DNA of 40,117 nucleotides from Opitutia bacterium (GTDB lineage: Bacteria; Verrucomicrobiota; Verrucomicrobiia; Opitutales; UBA953), in NCBI GenBank assembly GCA_003569245.1, contig BGOM01000017.1, forward strand, positions 1 to 40,117. The letters run 5' to 3'. Each line of letters starts with the position of its first letter. Within the stretch, counting starts at the first letter, position 1. The notes below the pieces were generated by a model that did no database searches, was not told the DNA's origin, and was given only the letters and a program-made list of their open reading frames with translations. This document shows, piece by piece, positions 16,143 to 24,310 of this stretch. A program made the position numbers and the translations under genes.

Positions 16143-18566
16143 TTAGAGCGAGGGGCGGATCTGCAGCAGCTCGATCGCCTCGATGACGTCGCCGGGCTGG
16201 TACTCGTCGTAACCGCCGAGCTTGATGCCGCATTCGAAGCCGGCCTTGACCTCGGAGGCGTCGTCCTTGAAGCGGCGGAGCGTCTCGACCGGGCCGTGGT
16301 GCACGACCTTGCCGGCGCGGACCACGCGGGCCTTGGCGGCGCGGCGGATGAGGCCTTCGGTGACCATGCAACCGGCGACCTTGTGCTCCTTGCCCAGCGG
16401 GAAGACCGCGCGGACCTCGGCGGCGCCGAGCTTGTTCTCGCGGATCTCGGGGTCGAGGAGCTCGGACATCGCTTCCTTCACGAGCGTGATGAGCTCGTAG
16501 ATGATGTCGTGGCCGATCACGCGCACGCCGGTGCGCTTGAGGTGGGGCTGCACGCCGTTCTCGAGCTTGGTGTCGAAGGCGACGATGCTGGCGCGGGCGG
16601 CTTCGGCGAGGGCGACGTCGCCCTGCGTGACGGGGCCGACGGAGCCGCCGACGATCTCAAGGCGGACCTTGGTCGACTTGATCTCCTGCAGGCAGCCCTG
16701 GAGGGCTTCGAGCGTGCCGTTGACGTCGGCCTTGAGCAGGATGCGGAGGATCTTCTCCTTGTCCTGGGCGAGGGCGGCCATGAGGCGCTCGAGGTCGGAC
16801 ATGCCCGGGCGGGCGCCGGTGTTCGGGGCCTGCTGCTGGGCCTCGGCGGCCTTGCGGGCGGCGAGCGCGGCCTCTTCGGCGAGCTCGCGGGCTTCGCGGT
16901 CGTTCTTGACCACGCGGAACTTGGCGCCGGGGCTCGGGACGGCGTCCCAGCCGAGGACGAGAGCGGGCGTGCCCGGGGCGGACTGCGGCAGGCGGTTGCC
17001 GCGGTCATCCATGAGCGCGCGCACCTTGCACCAGGTCTCGCCGCAGACGAACGAGTCGCCGGGCTTGAGGGTACCCTTCTGGACGATGATGGTCGCGGTC
17101 GGGCCGCGGCCGGTCTCCATCTGCGATTCGATGACCGAGCCCTGGGCCGGGCACTTCGGGTTGGCCTTGAGGTCGAGGATCTCGGCCTGGAGGAGGATCG
17201 ACTCGATGAGCTCGTTCATCCCGGTGCCCTTGAGCGCCGAGACGGGGGCCGTGATGACCTCGCCACCCCAGTCTTCCGGGGTGATGCCGCGCTGCTGCAT
17301 CTGCTGCTTCACGCGGTCGATGTTGGCGCCCTTGGCGTCGACCTTGTTGATCGCGGTCACGATGGCGCTCGCGTGCTTCTGGGCGAACTTGAGGGCTTCC
17401 TCGGTCTGCGGCATGAAGCCGTCGTCGGCCGCGACCACGAGGATCGCGATGTCGGTGACGGAGGCGCCGCGTTCGCGCATCTTGGCGAAGGCCGCGTGGC
17501 CGGGCGTGTCGAGGAAGGTGACGGAGCGTCCCTTGTACTCGGGTTTCTCGCCCTGGTAGGCGACGGTGTAGGCGCCGATGTGCTGGGTGATGCCGCCGGC
17601 CTCGCCCGAGACGACGTTGGTCTTGCGGAAGTAGTCGAGCAGGGTGGTCTTACCGTGGTCGACGTGGCCGAGCACGCAGACGACGGGCGGGCGCGTGGTC
17701 ATCAGGGCCGGATCGTCCTCGGACGGCTTCTCGACCTTCTTGACGGGCTGGACGCCTTCGCCGCGGTGGCGGATCTCCAGCGTGTAACCGTGGCGTTCGG
17801 CGACCTTGCGGGCGTCGGCCTCCTCGATCACCGAGGTGGCGCTCACGACCTTGTTGAGCTCCATCAGGTTGCCGATGACCTGGAAGGGCTTGAGGTTGAG
17901 CGCGATCGCGAAGTCGCGGACCACGATCGGCGGCCGGACGGTCACGACGCCCTTGCTGCCGGGGGCCACGTTGCTGCCGGTGGCGGCCGGACGGTTGACC
18001 ATCGGGGCCACGGGCGGACGCACCAGCGGGGGCGGCGTGCTCGGGCGGGCGGCGGGCGCGGCGGTCGGGGTGATGACGATGGGCGGCAGTTCGCTCTTCG
18101 GCGGCGTCGGCGCGACGGGCGGGCGCGGCGGCAGGGTGGGCGTCACCGGCGGCCGGCTGACCGCGGCAGGGATGGGCGCGCGCGGGGGCAGGGCGGGGGC
18201 CGGCGGCGGCGTGCCGGGCTTGGCCGGGGCCGCGGCGACCGGGATCACGGGCTTGACCGGTTCGGCCGGCTTGGGCGGCTCGACCTTCGCGGGCTCGGGC
18301 GCCGGCGCGGCCTCCTCTTTCTTGGGCAGCTTGTCGGCGGCGAACTTCAGGAAGTCGTCCCGGTAGAACTTGCTGAAGTTGCTCGAAGCCGCCGGCTTCT
18401 TGCCTTCGGCGTAGACGAGTTCCTTGAAGTCCGGGTGGGCTTCGACGAACTGGTCCGCCAGGGCGAGCAACGCCTTGACCTCGAGGCCGAGCTCCTTGGC
18501 CACGTCGCTGTAGCGCTGCGTGGTGGAGGCCTTCTTGGCCTCAGGCTTCTTCTTCTTCTCGGTCAT
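16143..18566 (-). CDS. infB: Translation initiation factor IF-2
   Basis: An 807-residue GTPase that delivers initiator tRNA to the 30S subunit and promotes subunit joining. The N-terminal region (to about residue 215) has a helical IF2_N-like start and a long Pro/Ala-rich linker. The conserved second IF2_N segment follows (VVRDFAIALNLKPFQVIGNL). The G domain has G1 GHVDHGKTT, the Gly-Gly-Ile-Thr-Gln-His switch (G2), G3 DTPGHAAF and G4 NKVD. Domains II to IV follow, including the conserved C-terminal block VAGCMVTEGLIRR. It lies 49 bases after nusA and five before rbfA. Low-complexity coding in the linker produces long shadow frames on the other strand. Confidence 0.97.
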   Translation of the reverse strand: MTEKKKKPEAKKASTTQRYSDVAKELGLEVKALLALADQFVEAHPDFKELVYAEGKKPAASSNFSKFYRDDFLKFAADKLPKKEEAAPAPEPAKVEPPKPAEPVKPVIPVAAAPAKPGTPPPAPALPPRAPIPAAVSRPPVTPTLPPRPPVAPTPPKSELPPIVITPTAAPAARPSTPPPLVRPPVAPMVNRPAATGSNVAPGSKGVVTVRPPIVVRDFAIALNLKPFQVIGNLMELNKVVSATSVIEEADARKVAERHGYTLEIRHRGEGVQPVKKVEKPSEDDPALMTTRPPVVCVLGHVDHGKTTLLDYFRKTNVVSGEAGGITQHIGAYTVAYQGEKPEYKGRSVTFLDTPGHAAFAKMRERGASVTDIAILVVAADDGFMPQTEEALKFAQKHASAIVTAINKVDAKGANIDRVKQQMQQRGITPEDWGGEVITAPVSALKGTGMNELIESILLQAEILDLKANPKCPAQGSVIESQMETGRGPTATIIVQKGTLKPGDSFVCGETWCKVRALMDDRGNRLPQSAPGTPALVLGWDAVPSPGAKFRVVKNDREARELAEEAALAARKAAEAQQQAPNTGARPGMSDLERLMAALAQDKEKILRILLKADVNGTLEALQGCLQEIKSTKVRLEIVGGSVGPVTQGDVALAEAARASIVAFDTKLENGVQPHLKRTGVRVIGHDIIYELITLVKEAMSELLDPEIRENKLGAAEVRAVFPLGKEHKVAGCMVTEGLIRRAAKARVVRAGKVVHHGPVETLRRFKDDASEVKAGFECGIKLGGYDEYQPGDVIEAIELLQIRPSL

Positions 18567-18615
18567 GGGCGCGGGCTGGGTGTTCGGCGAAAGGCAGGGA
18601 GGAGGTGGGAAGGGC

Positions 18616-19863
18616 TCAGGCCTTGGCGGCCTTGGCGACAGCGGCGAGGAACGTCTGGATCTCGTCGGCGGGGATGCCGGTATCCTGCAGTTCCTCGGCG
18701 GTCACGTTCGCCGCGACGGACAGCTCGGTCAGGCCGAGCTGGACGAACTTGGCGACGAGGTCGAACGGCAGACCGAGCTGTTCGGCCATGCGCGTGGCCT
18801 TCTCGCCGAGCTGGGCCTCGACGCTCTCGGGGGCGTGGGTGGCCTTGGCGATGTTGAGGCCCCAGCCCATGAGCTTGGACGTCAGGCGGGCGTTGCGGCC
18901 CTTGGAGCCGATGGCGATGCGCATGTCCTCCTCGTCCACCTCGAAGTGGATGGACCGGTTGCGCTCGTCGATGCGGACGTTGCGCGGGCGGGCCGGGCGG
19001 ATGGCTTCCTCGAGCAGCTTGAGCGGCTCCTTGTGGTAGCGGATGATGTCGATCTTCTCGCCGCCCAGTTCCTTGACGATGTTGCGGACGCGGGCGCCGC
19101 GGGCGCCGACGCAGGCCCCGACGGGGTCGACCTTGGGGTCGCTCGAATCGACGGCGATCTTGGTGCGGTAACCCGGGTCGCGGGCCATCTTGGCGATGGT
19201 GACGGTCTTGTCGGCGATCTCGGCGACCTCGAGCTCGAGCAGGCGGCGGACGAAGCCGTCGTTGGCGCGGGAGAGCACGAACTCGCGGCCGCGCTGCGGG
19301 TCCTCGCGGATCTCGAGCAGCAGGCAGCGGATGCGGTCGCCGGTGCGGAACTCGTCGCCGTGGCAGCGCTCCTTATGGGTGAGAACGGCCTCGGCGGTGC
19401 CGAGCTCGACGATGACGTTGCCCCGCTCGGTGCGGCGGACGGTGCCGGTGACGATGTCGCCGACCTTGTCCTTGTACTCCTGGAAGACCTGGTCCTTCTC
19501 GATCTTGCGGAAGCGCTGGTTGAGGAGCTGCTGGGTGGTCTTGGCGGCGATGCGGCCGAGGTCGGCCACGTTGATCGGCTTGCGGACCTGGTCGCCCACG
19601 GCGGCGCCCGCCTGCAGGAGGCCGGCGGCCACGGGGTTCATCTCGCGCAGGGGGTCCGCGACCGAGTCGGTCACGGAATAGAGGACGTGGGCCTCGAGCT
19701 TGCCGGTGGCGGGGTCGGCCGTGACCTCGACGTTCTGGCCGGCCATGACCGACTTCTCGACGGAGGACTTGATGGCCTCGACGATGAGGGCGCAGGCTTC
19801 GTCCTTGGGGATGCGCTTCTCCTTTTCGAGGTATTGGAGGTAGGGTTTGATGTCGACGCTCAT
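18616..19863 (-). CDS. nusA: Transcription termination/antitermination factor NusA
   Basis: A 415-residue RNA polymerase-binding factor that modulates pausing and termination. The N-terminal domain (about 1-125) is followed by S1 (VGDIVTGTVRRTERGNVIVEL, about 135-200), then KH1 and KH2. These contain DPVGACVGARGARVRNIVKEL and AIGSKGRNARLTSKLMGW. A helix-hairpin-helix-like tail ends the protein. There are no extra C-terminal acidic repeats, as in most bacteria outside Gammaproteobacteria. rimP, normally directly upstream, is missing: the next gene upstream is divergent. The leader carries an intrinsic terminator 35 bases before the ATG, with a possible competing hairpin, suggesting attenuation, perhaps by NusA itself. 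Confidence 0.96.
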   Translation of the reverse strand: MSVDIKPYLQYLEKEKRIPKDEACALIVEAIKSSVEKSVMAGQNVEVTADPATGKLEAHVLYSVTDSVADPLREMNPVAAGLLQAGAAVGDQVRKPINVADLGRIAAKTTQQLLNQRFRKIEKDQVFQEYKDKVGDIVTGTVRRTERGNVIVELGTAEAVLTHKERCHGDEFRTGDRIRCLLLEIREDPQRGREFVLSRANDGFVRRLLELEVAEIADKTVTIAKMARDPGYRTKIAVDSSDPKVDPVGACVGARGARVRNIVKELGGEKIDIIRYHKEPLKLLEEAIRPARPRNVRIDERNRSIHFEVDEEDMRIAIGSKGRNARLTSKLMGWGLNIAKATHAPESVEAQLGEKATRMAEQLGLPFDLVAKFVQLGLTELSVAANVTAEELQDTGIPADEIQTFLAAVAKAAKA

Positions 19864-19898
19864 GGGTGTGCGGTGGGTGCGGTGAAAGTTTTAGGGAC

Positions 19899-19928
19899 AA
19901 AAAAGGCGGGTCCGGCTGGACCCACCTT
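19899..19928 (-). terminator. Intrinsic terminator in the nusA leader (possible attenuator)
   Basis: On the minus strand, AAGGTGGGTCC pairs with GGACCCGCCTT around an AGCC loop. The stem has eleven pairs with one G-U that forms only in minus-strand RNA, and a run of T begins within its foot. The nusA ATG lies 35 bases downstream. No minus-strand gene ends nearby: the next upstream is malQ, whose stop is 1.8 kb away, with ettA antisense between. Confidence 0.72.
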
Positions 19929-19939
19929 CTTGTAAGGTG
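19923..19939 (-). promoter_or_regulatory. Possible antiterminator hairpin overlapping the nusA leader terminator
   Basis: CACCTT (19939-19934) can pair with AAGGTG (19928-19923) across the five-base loop ACAAG. AAGGTG is also the first half of the terminator stem, so the two hairpins exclude each other. The six-pair stem is weaker than the terminator and would need a factor or coupled timing to win. Confidence 0.4.
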
Positions 19940-19962
19940 ACTACGAAATGCAAACTAGCCTA

Positions 19963-20044
19963 CCCCCCGGGGGGGTTGTCAAGTGCGCTCACGCGGCCCC
20001 CCGCTGGTTCCGCTTGCCCCCGGGGGGCTTGTCCCAACCCTCCG
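19963..20044. repeat. Two G/C palindrome motifs in the nusA-ettA intergenic region
   Basis: CCCCCCGGGGGGG followed by TTGTC (about 19963-19979) and CCCCCGGGGGGC followed by TTGTC (about 20026-20043) lie 63 bases apart in the same orientation. Either could be an operator pair for the divergent genes, a hairpin, or simple GC-rich noise. The rest of the 185-base gap shows no clear promoter. Confidence 0.4.
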
Positions 20045-20048
20045 AACC

Positions 20049-21725
20049 ATGGCCGACGAAAAAGTGATCTTCACCATGACGGGGGTGACCAAGTACTTCG
20101 AGAAGAAGCCCGTCTTCCGCGACATTTCCCTCTCCTATTTCTTCGGCGCCAAGATCGGGGTCCTCGGCCTGAACGGGTCGGGTAAGTCGACCTTGCTGAA
20201 GATCATGGCCGGCGAGGACCGGGAGTTCGACGGTTCCATCAGCCAGGTCCCGGGGTACACGCTCGGCTACCTCGCCCAGGAGCCTCGCCTCGATGAGCAC
20301 CTGACGGTGCAGGAGTGCGTCATGCAGGCCGCGGCCGGCATGAAGGCCCTGCTCGAGGAGTATGACGACACCTTCATCAAGGTCTCCGAGACCGATGACC
20401 CGAAGGAGCAGGAGCGGATCCTCGCCCGCCAAGGCGAGATCCAGTCCATCCTCGACGCGCGCGGTGGCTGGGACCTCGACGCCCGCATCGAGATGGCGAT
20501 GGAGGCGCTGCGCTGCCCGCCGGCCGACGCCAAGGTGGCCGGGCTCTCCGGCGGCGAGAAGCGCCGCGTCGCGCTGTGCCGCCTGCTCCTGATGGAGCCG
20601 GACATCCTCCTGCTCGACGAGCCGACGAACCACCTCGACGCCGATACGGTGGGCTGGCTCGAACGCCACCTGCAGGGCTACAAGGGGACGGTCATCGCGA
20701 TCACGCACGACCGCTACTTCCTCGACAACGTGGCGGGCTGGATCCTCGAGCTCGACCGCGGCCGCGGCATCCCCTGGAAGGGCAACTACTCCTCCTGGCT
20801 CGAGCAGAAGCGCAAGCGCCTCGAGGCGGAGGAGAAGCAGTCCGCCGCGCGCACCCGCTCGATGGAGCGCGAACGCGAATGGGCAGCCGCCTCGCCCAAG
20901 GCCCGGGTGGCCAAGAACAAGGCGCGTCTGCGGGCCTACGAGCAGATGCTTACCCAGGACCAAGGCCAGCAGGAGAAGGCGGCCGAGATCTGGATCCCGC
21001 CGGGCCCGCGCCTCGGCGGCGCCGTCATCGAGGCCCGCGGCCTGACCAAGGGCTTCGGCGACCGCGTCCTGATGGAAGGCGTCGACTTCAGCCTGCCGGC
21101 CGGCGGGATCGTCGGCATCATCGGCCCGAACGGCGCCGGCAAGACCACCTTGTTCCGCATGATCACCGGCCAGGAGAAGCCCGACAAGGGCACGCTCACG
21201 CTCGGCGACACCGTTAAGATCGCCTACGTCGACCAGTCCCGCGACGCGCTCCCGGCCGACAAGCCGCTGTGGGAGGCGATCTCGGACAGCCAGGAGATGG
21301 TGCACCTCGGCAAGGTCATGGTCCCGGCGCGCGCCTACGCGGCCCGCTTCGGCTTCACGGGCGACGTGCAGCAGCGCAAGGTGGGCCTCATGTCGGGCGG
21401 CGAACGCAACCGCATCCACCTGGCCCGCCTGATCAAGGCCGGCGCCAACGTGCTCCTGCTCGACGAACCGACCAACGACCTCGACGTGAACACGATCCGC
21501 GCCCTGGAGGATGCCCTCGAGGGTTTCGCCGGCTGCGCGGTCATCATCACGCACGACCGCTGGTTCCTCGACCGCGTCGCCACGCACATCATGGCTTTCG
21601 AGGACGATGGTCGCATCGTCTGGCACGAGGGCAACTACGGCGACTACCTCGAGGACCGGCGCAAGCGCCTGGGGCTCGAGTCCGATACGCCGCGGCGACC
21701 CAAGTACCGCCGCCTCACGCGCTGA
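20049..21725 (+). CDS. ettA: ABC-F translation factor EttA
   Basis: A 558-residue ABC-F protein that binds the ribosomal E site and gates entry into elongation according to ATP/ADP level. It has two ATPase cassettes without membrane segments. Cassette one has Walker A GLNGSGKST, signature LSGGEKRR and Walker B LLLDEPTNH. Cassette two has GPNGAGKTT, MSGGERNR and LLLDEPTND. The P-site-tRNA-interacting motif lies between them. EttA-specific wording is visible in SLSYFFGAKIGVLGLNG, in VGWLERHLQGYKGTVIAITHDRYF-type loops and in the tail KYRRLTR. I chose the ATG at 20049; the frame stays open to 19983, but that stretch is GC-palindrome sequence. Its last 11 bases overlap the end of malQ tail to tail. 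Confidence 0.95.
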   Translation: MADEKVIFTMTGVTKYFEKKPVFRDISLSYFFGAKIGVLGLNGSGKSTLLKIMAGEDREFDGSISQVPGYTLGYLAQEPRLDEHLTVQECVMQAAAGMKALLEEYDDTFIKVSETDDPKEQERILARQGEIQSILDARGGWDLDARIEMAMEALRCPPADAKVAGLSGGEKRRVALCRLLLMEPDILLLDEPTNHLDADTVGWLERHLQGYKGTVIAITHDRYFLDNVAGWILELDRGRGIPWKGNYSSWLEQKRKRLEAEEKQSAARTRSMEREREWAAASPKARVAKNKARLRAYEQMLTQDQGQQEKAAEIWIPPGPRLGGAVIEARGLTKGFGDRVLMEGVDFSLPAGGIVGIIGPNGAGKTTLFRMITGQEKPDKGTLTLGDTVKIAYVDQSRDALPADKPLWEAISDSQEMVHLGKVMVPARAYAARFGFTGDVQQRKVGLMSGGERNRIHLARLIKAGANVLLLDEPTNDLDVNTIRALEDALEGFAGCAVIITHDRWFLDRVATHIMAFEDDGRIVWHEGNYGDYLEDRRKRLGLESDTPRRPKYRRLTR

Positions 21726-23226
21726 GCCGGCCGCTCCGGGCCAGCGCGGCGCGCCGCTCCGGCGCCTGCGCCGCCAGCGCGGTCAGTTGCGCGTCCGTCA
21801 ACCGCCAGTCCCAGTTGCCCTGCGGGTTGCCCGGGGTGTTGAAGCGCGCCTCCGCCCCGAGGCCGAGCAGATCCTGCGCCGGGACGAAGGCCGCCACCGC
21901 CGGCGAGTCGAACACCGCCTGGACGAGCCGGTCGGCCGTCGGGTCGGGTCCGTAGAGTTCCTCCAGGCCGCGTCGTTCCTCCGCGGACGCCTGGGCCAGC
22001 CACCCGACCAAGGTGTCGTTGTCGTGGGTGCCGGTGTAGGCGAGCCGGTCGGCGGCGATGTTCGGCGGGTAGTGGGGGTTGCCGGCGGTCTCGCCGCCGA
22101 AGCCGAATTGCAACACCGCCATGCCCGGCAAGCCGGCGGCGACCCGTAACTTCTCCACGCCCGGCGACAGGAGACCGAGGTCCTCGGCCACGAGCGGCAG
22201 GTCGCCGAGCGCGCGCGTGAACGCCAGATCCGGACCCGCGCACCAGGCGCCTTCCCGGGCGTTGGGCGCCTCCGCCGGGACGCTCCAGTAATCGTGGATC
22301 CCGCGGAAGTGGTCGATGCGGATCGCGTCGAAGAGCCCGAGGTCGTGCCGGACGCGCGCCTGCCACCAGGCGAAGCCGTCGGCGGCGTGGCGTTCCCAGG
22401 CGTAGAGCGGGTTGCCCCAGAGCTGGCCGTCCGCGGCGAAATAATCGGGCGGTACGCCCGCGACCGCCGTGGGCCGGCCGGCGGCGTCGAGCAGGAACAG
22501 CTCCGGCCGGAACTTCGCGTCGCAGCCGTCCGCGGAGACGTAGATCGGTTCGTCGCCGAAGAGCCGTACCCCGCGGGTCTGCGCATAGGTCCGGAGGGCC
22601 GCCCATTGCTCGGCGAACAGGAACTGCAGGGCGGCGGCCGCCGTCCGGGCCTCGCCGGGCGCGGTGGTCGTCGTCCAGGCCGCGGGCGCGGTGAAACCGT
22701 TGGCCGCGCGCAAGGCCGCGAAACGCGTCCAGTCATCGAGCCACCCGGCTTGCTCGCGACGGAAGCGCGCGAAGGCCGGGTCGTCCCGCAGGGCTTCGGC
22801 TGCCCGCTCTCCGACGCGGTCGAGCAAGGGGCGCAGCGTGGTCCAGAGCCGGCCGAAGTCCACGCGTCCCTCGGCGGCCGGCCGGACGTCGGCGAGCTCG
22901 TCCGCGGTGACCAGACCGCGGGCCCGCAGGTCGGCGAGGTCCAGCAGGTAGGGGTTACCGGCGAAGACGGACAAGGCCTGGTAGGGCGAGTCGCCGTAGC
23001 CGGTCGGCCCCAGCGGGCACACCTGCCACCAGCCGAAGCCGGCGGCGGCGAGCGCGTCGACGAAGCGCCGGGCGCCGGCGCCCAGCGAGCCGATGGGGCC
23101 GTCTCCGGGCAGGGCCGTCACGTGCAGCAGCACGCCGGCGGTGCGCCGCGGGAAGGCGCGGCAACGGAACCCGGGCGGCGCCACCCGGGGCGCCGGGGCG
23201 TCGTCGGGCGCGGTCCGCGAGGTCAT
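21715..23226 (-). CDS. malQ: 4-alpha-glucanotransferase (amylomaltase)
   Basis: A 503-residue GH77 enzyme that transfers alpha-1,4-glucan segments during maltodextrin and glycogen turnover. The N-terminal block RTAGVLLHVTALPG and GDSPYQ match the family, as do the catalytic elements. These are IRIDHFRG with the nucleophile Asp, VAEDLGL with the acid/base Glu, and GTHDNDT with the stabilising Asp. The start ATG at 23226 lies one base after the stop of the SurA-like gene, so translation is probably coupled. It is the last gene of the run from 27878. It shares its last bases with the convergent ettA, and no terminator is visible between them. No other glycogen genes are in the window. Confidence 0.94.
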   Translation of the reverse strand: MTSRTAPDDAPAPRVAPPGFRCRAFPRRTAGVLLHVTALPGDGPIGSLGAGARRFVDALAAAGFGWWQVCPLGPTGYGDSPYQALSVFAGNPYLLDLADLRARGLVTADELADVRPAAEGRVDFGRLWTTLRPLLDRVGERAAEALRDDPAFARFRREQAGWLDDWTRFAALRAANGFTAPAAWTTTTAPGEARTAAAALQFLFAEQWAALRTYAQTRGVRLFGDEPIYVSADGCDAKFRPELFLLDAAGRPTAVAGVPPDYFAADGQLWGNPLYAWERHAADGFAWWQARVRHDLGLFDAIRIDHFRGIHDYWSVPAEAPNAREGAWCAGPDLAFTRALGDLPLVAEDLGLLSPGVEKLRVAAGLPGMAVLQFGFGGETAGNPHYPPNIAADRLAYTGTHDNDTLVGWLAQASAEERRGLEELYGPDPTADRLVQAVFDSPAVAAFVPAQDLLGLGAEARFNTPGNPQGNWDWRLTDAQLTALAAQAPERRAALARSGRLSA

Positions 23227-23227
23227 C

Positions 23228-24310
23228 TCAGCGGTCGAGTTGGAGGTGGTGCTTGGCGCGGAGGCCCTGCAGCCATTCGTCCACCGCTTCCTTCATCGCC
23301 ACGTTGCGCACGCGGTTCTCGACCTCGGCGAGCACGTCCGGCTCGCTCAGGGGGGCGGCCCCGCGGGGGCGCCAGCCTTCGCGCCGCAGGATGAACCAGA
23401 CCGGCTTGGCGCCGGGGATGTCGAAGCGCAGCGGGGCGGAGACCTGTTGGTCGGCGAGCCCGCGCAAGGTCGTCACGATCCGTTCGGTGAGGTTCGAGAC
23501 GCTCAGCCAGCCGGCGTCGCCGCCGCGGGCCGCGTAATCGTCCGTGCTCACCAGCTTGGCCAGGTCGGCGAAGGTCTCGATCTTCGTGCCCGCCGGCACC
23601 GCGACCTTGTGCTTGGCCAGCAGCGCGCCCATGCGCTCCGGGTGGGCGGCGGCCTCGGCCCAGTCGGCCGCGCGGAGGGCCGCGGCCTCCGCGGTCTCCG
23701 CGGCGCCCTGGGTCACCGCGATCTGGCGGAAACGGACCTGCTCGTCGCGCGTGAAGAGATCGATGTTCTTCTCGTAGAATTCCTTGCTGCGGCCGGGGCC
23801 CACGTCGGTGGCCGTGCGGCGGATGTTGCCCACCATATAGTCGAAGATGATGCGGTCCTCGATGAACTTCCGGTAGGAGAGCGGCGTCATCCCGGCCGCG
23901 CGCAGGGAGGCGACGAAGCGGTTGCGGTCGCCGGCGTAGTCGCGGCGGATGGTCTCCTCGATGTCCGCGTCGATGTAGGCGGCGGGCAGGCTGCCGCGTT
24001 CCGCCTTGAACTCCGCGATCACGAGCTGGCGATCGGCCATGCTCCGCAGCGACTCCTGGCTCGCCCGCGCGAGCGTGGCGAAGAACTCGGCGTCGGACTT
24101 GGCGCTGGCGCGGGCCTGGCCGGCGATCGGCTCGACCTGGCGGCGGACCTCCGACAGGATGATGGGCGTGCCGGCGGCGATGCCCACGACCTTGTCCTGG
24201 TTGGTCTCCGTCCAGCGTTGGGCCGCGGTCTCCTCCAGCGTCGGCTTGCGCAACTGCGCCTGGGCGAGGGTCGCGGTCAGGAGCAAGGTGGCGGGAAGGA
24301 GGCGTTTCAT
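23228..24310 (-). CDS. SurA-like periplasmic peptidyl-prolyl isomerase/chaperone
   Basis: A 360-residue exported chaperone of the SurA/parvulin type, helping outer-membrane proteins fold. A signal peptide (MKRLLPATLLLTATLAQA) is followed by a SurA N-terminal-like helical domain. Its pattern, IILSEVRRQVEPI near residues 50-65 with long helices, is typical. One parvulin rotamase domain follows at about residues 190-310 (VRFRQIAV, then GGDAGWLSVSNL), and a final helix completes the chaperone part. SurA of Escherichia coli has two parvulin domains; here I see one. The ATG overlaps the mfd stop as ATGA at 24310-24307. malQ starts directly after it. Confidence 0.85.
   Translation of the reverse strand: MKRLLPATLLLTATLAQAQLRKPTLEETAAQRWTETNQDKVVGIAAGTPIILSEVRRQVEPIAGQARASAKSDAEFFATLARASQESLRSMADRQLVIAEFKAERGSLPAAYIDADIEETIRRDYAGDRNRFVASLRAAGMTPLSYRKFIEDRIIFDYMVGNIRRTATDVGPGRSKEFYEKNIDLFTRDEQVRFRQIAVTQGAAETAEAAALRAADWAEAAAHPERMGALLAKHKVAVPAGTKIETFADLAKLVSTDDYAARGGDAGWLSVSNLTERIVTTLRGLADQQVSAPLRFDIPGAKPVWFILRREGWRPRGAAPLSEPDVLAEVENRVRNVAMKEAVDEWLQGLRAKHHLQLDR

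Noticed and set aside
16296..18857. An 853-residue open frame on the plus strand opposite infB and nusA
   Set aside because: It is the antisense shadow of the infB/nusA coding frames. Its predicted protein is a low-complexity mix of Asp/Gly/Ala/Arg with no recognisable domain.
19899..19950. A possible small RNA or tRNA fragment in the nusA leader
   Set aside because: There is no cloverleaf, T-loop or CCA; the structure is fully explained by the terminator and competing hairpin.
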